This document shows positions 62,827 through 64,000 of a DNA stretch of 64,000 bases, piece after piece. The notes below the pieces were generated by a model that worked only from the letters and a program-made list of their open reading frames with translations, was not told where the DNA came from and ran no database searches. The translations under genes were made by a program, and so were the position numbers. Every line of letters begins with the position of its first letter. Position 1 is the first letter of the stretch. Origin of the DNA: Polycladomyces subterraneus (GTDB taxonomy: Bacteria > Bacillota > Bacilli > Thermoactinomycetales > JIR-001); assembly GCF_030433435.1 (NCBI RefSeq), contig NZ_JANRHH010000031.1, positions 104,658 through 168,657 of the forward strand. The letters are read 5' to 3'.

Positions 62827-63053
62827 TGCATAGGTGGGATCTCGATCCGGTGGAAGCCGAACGGCTTCAGCGCGGTCTATCAGCTCAAGTGATCAGAACG
62901 GACCAACTGCATGATGTCCGATACGTGGCTGGGGTGGATGTGGCCTATGATCCGGAAACGGACAAGCAGTTGGCCGCGGTGGTCGTATTAAATGCACGTT
63001 CTCTCCAGGTGGTTGAAACCACCGTAGCGGAGGAGCAGGTGTCGTTTCCTTAC
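62811..63053 (+). pseudogene. nfi: Endonuclease V, interrupted by an IS200/IS605 element
   Basis: The first 81 codons of a DNA repair nuclease that cleaves near deaminated bases such as inosine. VRYVAGVDVAYDPETDKQLAAVVVL contains the first catalytic Asp, and the frame runs to EEQVSFPY. There coding homology ends exactly at TTAC (63050-63053), the type of target after which IS605-family elements insert. The ATG at 62811 overlaps the end of cobC behind GGGAGGT. The rest of the gene should lie past the element, outside the window. Confidence 0.88.
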
Positions 63054-63161
63054 AGAAAAAGTCGCCTAAAAGCCCACGGTTTCAATCGTGGGATGAAAGG
63101 CGGCGTTAGCTCTATGCCCTCTGAAGAGGGCGCTTAGAGAAGGACCAAAAAGACGGTATCT

Positions 63162-63521
63162 TTGATTCACTACCACTTTGTTTTCTGCCCACGTTATCGC
63201 AGAAAAATGTTGATCAACCAAGTGGAAGAGAGATTCAAACAGTTGGTGAAAGACATCTGTTAGGAAAACGGCTGGGATATCCTTGCCATGGAAGTGATGC
63301 CAGATCACTTTCATCTGTTTTACAACTGTCTACCCAGTGATTCGCCATCTGGCATCATGGCAAAATTGAAGGTGGTGACTTCTAGAAAACTGAGGCAAGA
63401 TTTCAATTACTTGTCTCATTTGCCCAGCTTGTGGACACGCTCATTCTTCGTTAGTACAGCTGGAAACGTTTCAAGAGAAACGATCCAGCGATATGTGGAA
63501 GAACAAAAGAAAAGGGGGTGA
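63162..63521 (+). pseudogene. tnpA: IS200/IS605 transposase TnpA with an internal stop
   Basis: HUH single-strand transposase of about 120 codons. HYHFVFCPRYRRK starts the protein, the HUH motif is MPDHFHLF, and the catalytic Tyr is in QRYVEEQ near the C-terminus. TAG at 63261-63263 interrupts it after VKDIC, just before the HUH motif, so TnpA is likely inactive unless read through. Start is uncertain (TTG 63162 used). Confidence 0.85.
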
Positions 63522-63525
63522 ATGG

Positions 63526-64000
63526 ATGCCCACCATCACACTCAAGCTGGAACTGTATCAACCAACCAAATTCAAACAGGCCATGTATGAACGAATGACC
63601 CAGATCAACACGGAGTTTGCAAACTGGCTCTTGCTTCATCCCGACGTGAACAAGGCGACCAGCAAGATTTTCAAGGAGTTTTCTGACGAGAAGTTCCCGT
63701 CTGCAATCATTAACCAAACGATCCGGGATGTGAAATCGCAGAAGAAACACCAACAAGCTCGGGTATTCAGGAAGATGTGGTGTTCGTTCAACAATCAGAA
63801 CCTAAAAGTCGAGAAAAACGGCGACTTCTACACGGTGTCGTTCCCTATGCTGGAGAAGCGCATCGGTGTGCCGGTTGTGGCTCGGTCATATCAGCAACAA
63901 TGGCTGGATCGGATCATCGACGGAATGGCCAAACAAGGAACGGCGAAGCTCTACAAGAAGAAGCGCAAATGGTTCATTGCCTTGCCGATCACGTTTGATG
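63526..64000 (+). CDS. tnpB: TnpB-like RNA-guided nuclease, N-terminal part
   Basis: The frame from ATG 63526 is open to the window end (158 codons). It begins PTITLKLELYQPT, then shows the N-terminal TnpB/OrfB pattern (FPSAIINQTIRDVKSQKKH) and ends in KRKWFIALPITFD. TnpB proteins are omega-RNA-guided DNA nucleases ancestral to Cas12 that help the element persist; the RuvC residues lie outside the window. It starts 4 bp after the tnpA stop. Confidence 0.85.
   Translation, partial: MPTITLKLELYQPTKFKQAMYERMTQINTEFANWLLLHPDVNKATSKIFKEFSDEKFPSAIINQTIRDVKSQKKHQQARVFRKMWCSFNNQNLKVEKNGDFYTVSFPMLEKRIGVPVVARSYQQQWLDRIIDGMAKQGTAKLYKKKRKWFIALPITFD

Larger units (their letters stand above)
63054..64000 (+). 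mobile_element. IS200/IS605 family insertion sequence, left part
   Basis: Begins right after TTAC with a subterminal hairpin: CCCACG (63073-63078) against CGTGGG (63087-63092), extended by outer GTCGCC/GGCGGC pairing. It is followed by tnpA (Y1 HUH transposase) and tnpB on the same strand. The right end is beyond the window. Elements of this group move as single strands and make no target duplication. Confidence 0.88.

Overview
The window looks like chromosome from a Gram-positive, probably thermophilic Bacillota of the Bacillales (Thermoactinomycetaceae-like is my guess). The grounds are strong GGAGG ribosome binding sites, frequent GTG/TTG starts, GC around the mid-50s with scattered AT-rich patches, and gene types such as YqgQ, BioY, HemQ, QoxABCD, long-form HPF, a YhcX-like pair and B12-boxed nrd genes. 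The genus is inference only. I saw no rRNA, tRNA or CRISPR array.

Layout. 1-3.1 kb: end of an ABC-2 export operon with its TetR regulator. 3.2-8.4 kb: HtrA-like protease, spermidine synthase, a small membrane protein, biotin transporter bioY behind a BirA-type operator, yqgQ and an amino acid permease. 8.4-14.5 kb: leuCD, an LppM-like lipoprotein, cobT, and a GNAT/nitrilase pair. 14.8-24.3 kb: lactate permease/lactate dehydrogenase and cydDCAB (cytochrome bd and its ABC exporter), both with Rex-like sites near their promoters. 24.4-36 kb: an accessory redox region with hpf, cupin and hemerythrin proteins, two Crp/Fnr paralogues, a short hybrid-cluster protein, two alcohol dehydrogenases, an aldo/keto reductase and partial gene copies. 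35.7-42.3 kb: qoxABCD-ctaB-ctaA-hemQ, with ctaA frameshifted. 42.6-44.6 kb: arginase-fold protein and a second aldo/keto reductase. 45-50.8 kb: a five-gene GDP-mannose/glycan operon. 51-55.7 kb: a Gly/Phe-rich microprotein, an isoprenylcysteine-methyltransferase-like protein, a PadR regulator with a methyltransferase, and an ABC exporter with a frameshifted permease. 55.8-59.7 kb: a cobalamin riboswitch followed by class I ribonucleotide reductase nrdAB. 59.8-62.8 kb: cobD-cobU-cobS-cobC. The window ends in endonuclease V, interrupted by an IS200/IS605 element.

The most striking signal is in 24.4-35.7 kb. Six promoters share one architecture: a TGTGA-N6-TCACA palindrome centred about 41.5 bp before the predicted start and a TA(T/C)(G/A)CT -10 hexamer at the same offset. 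They lie upstream of hpf, hcp, an alcohol dehydrogenase (two) and qoxA (two). Two copies also carry decayed pieces of the first codons of qoxA, so the qox promoter and gene start appear to have been duplicated and placed in front of other redox genes. Both Crp/Fnr paralogues encoded between the copies have a Crp-type recognition helix that fits this palindrome and lack Fnr-type Fe-S cysteines.

A second theme is cobalamin. The riboswitch upstream of B12-independent nrdAB has a terminator and a 16-bp antiterminator that are mutually exclusive, and the lower cobalamin pathway genes follow. Several genes (an alcohol dehydrogenase start, ctaA, an ABC permease) are broken by single-base changes in homopolymers; sequencing error must be excluded before calling these biological.
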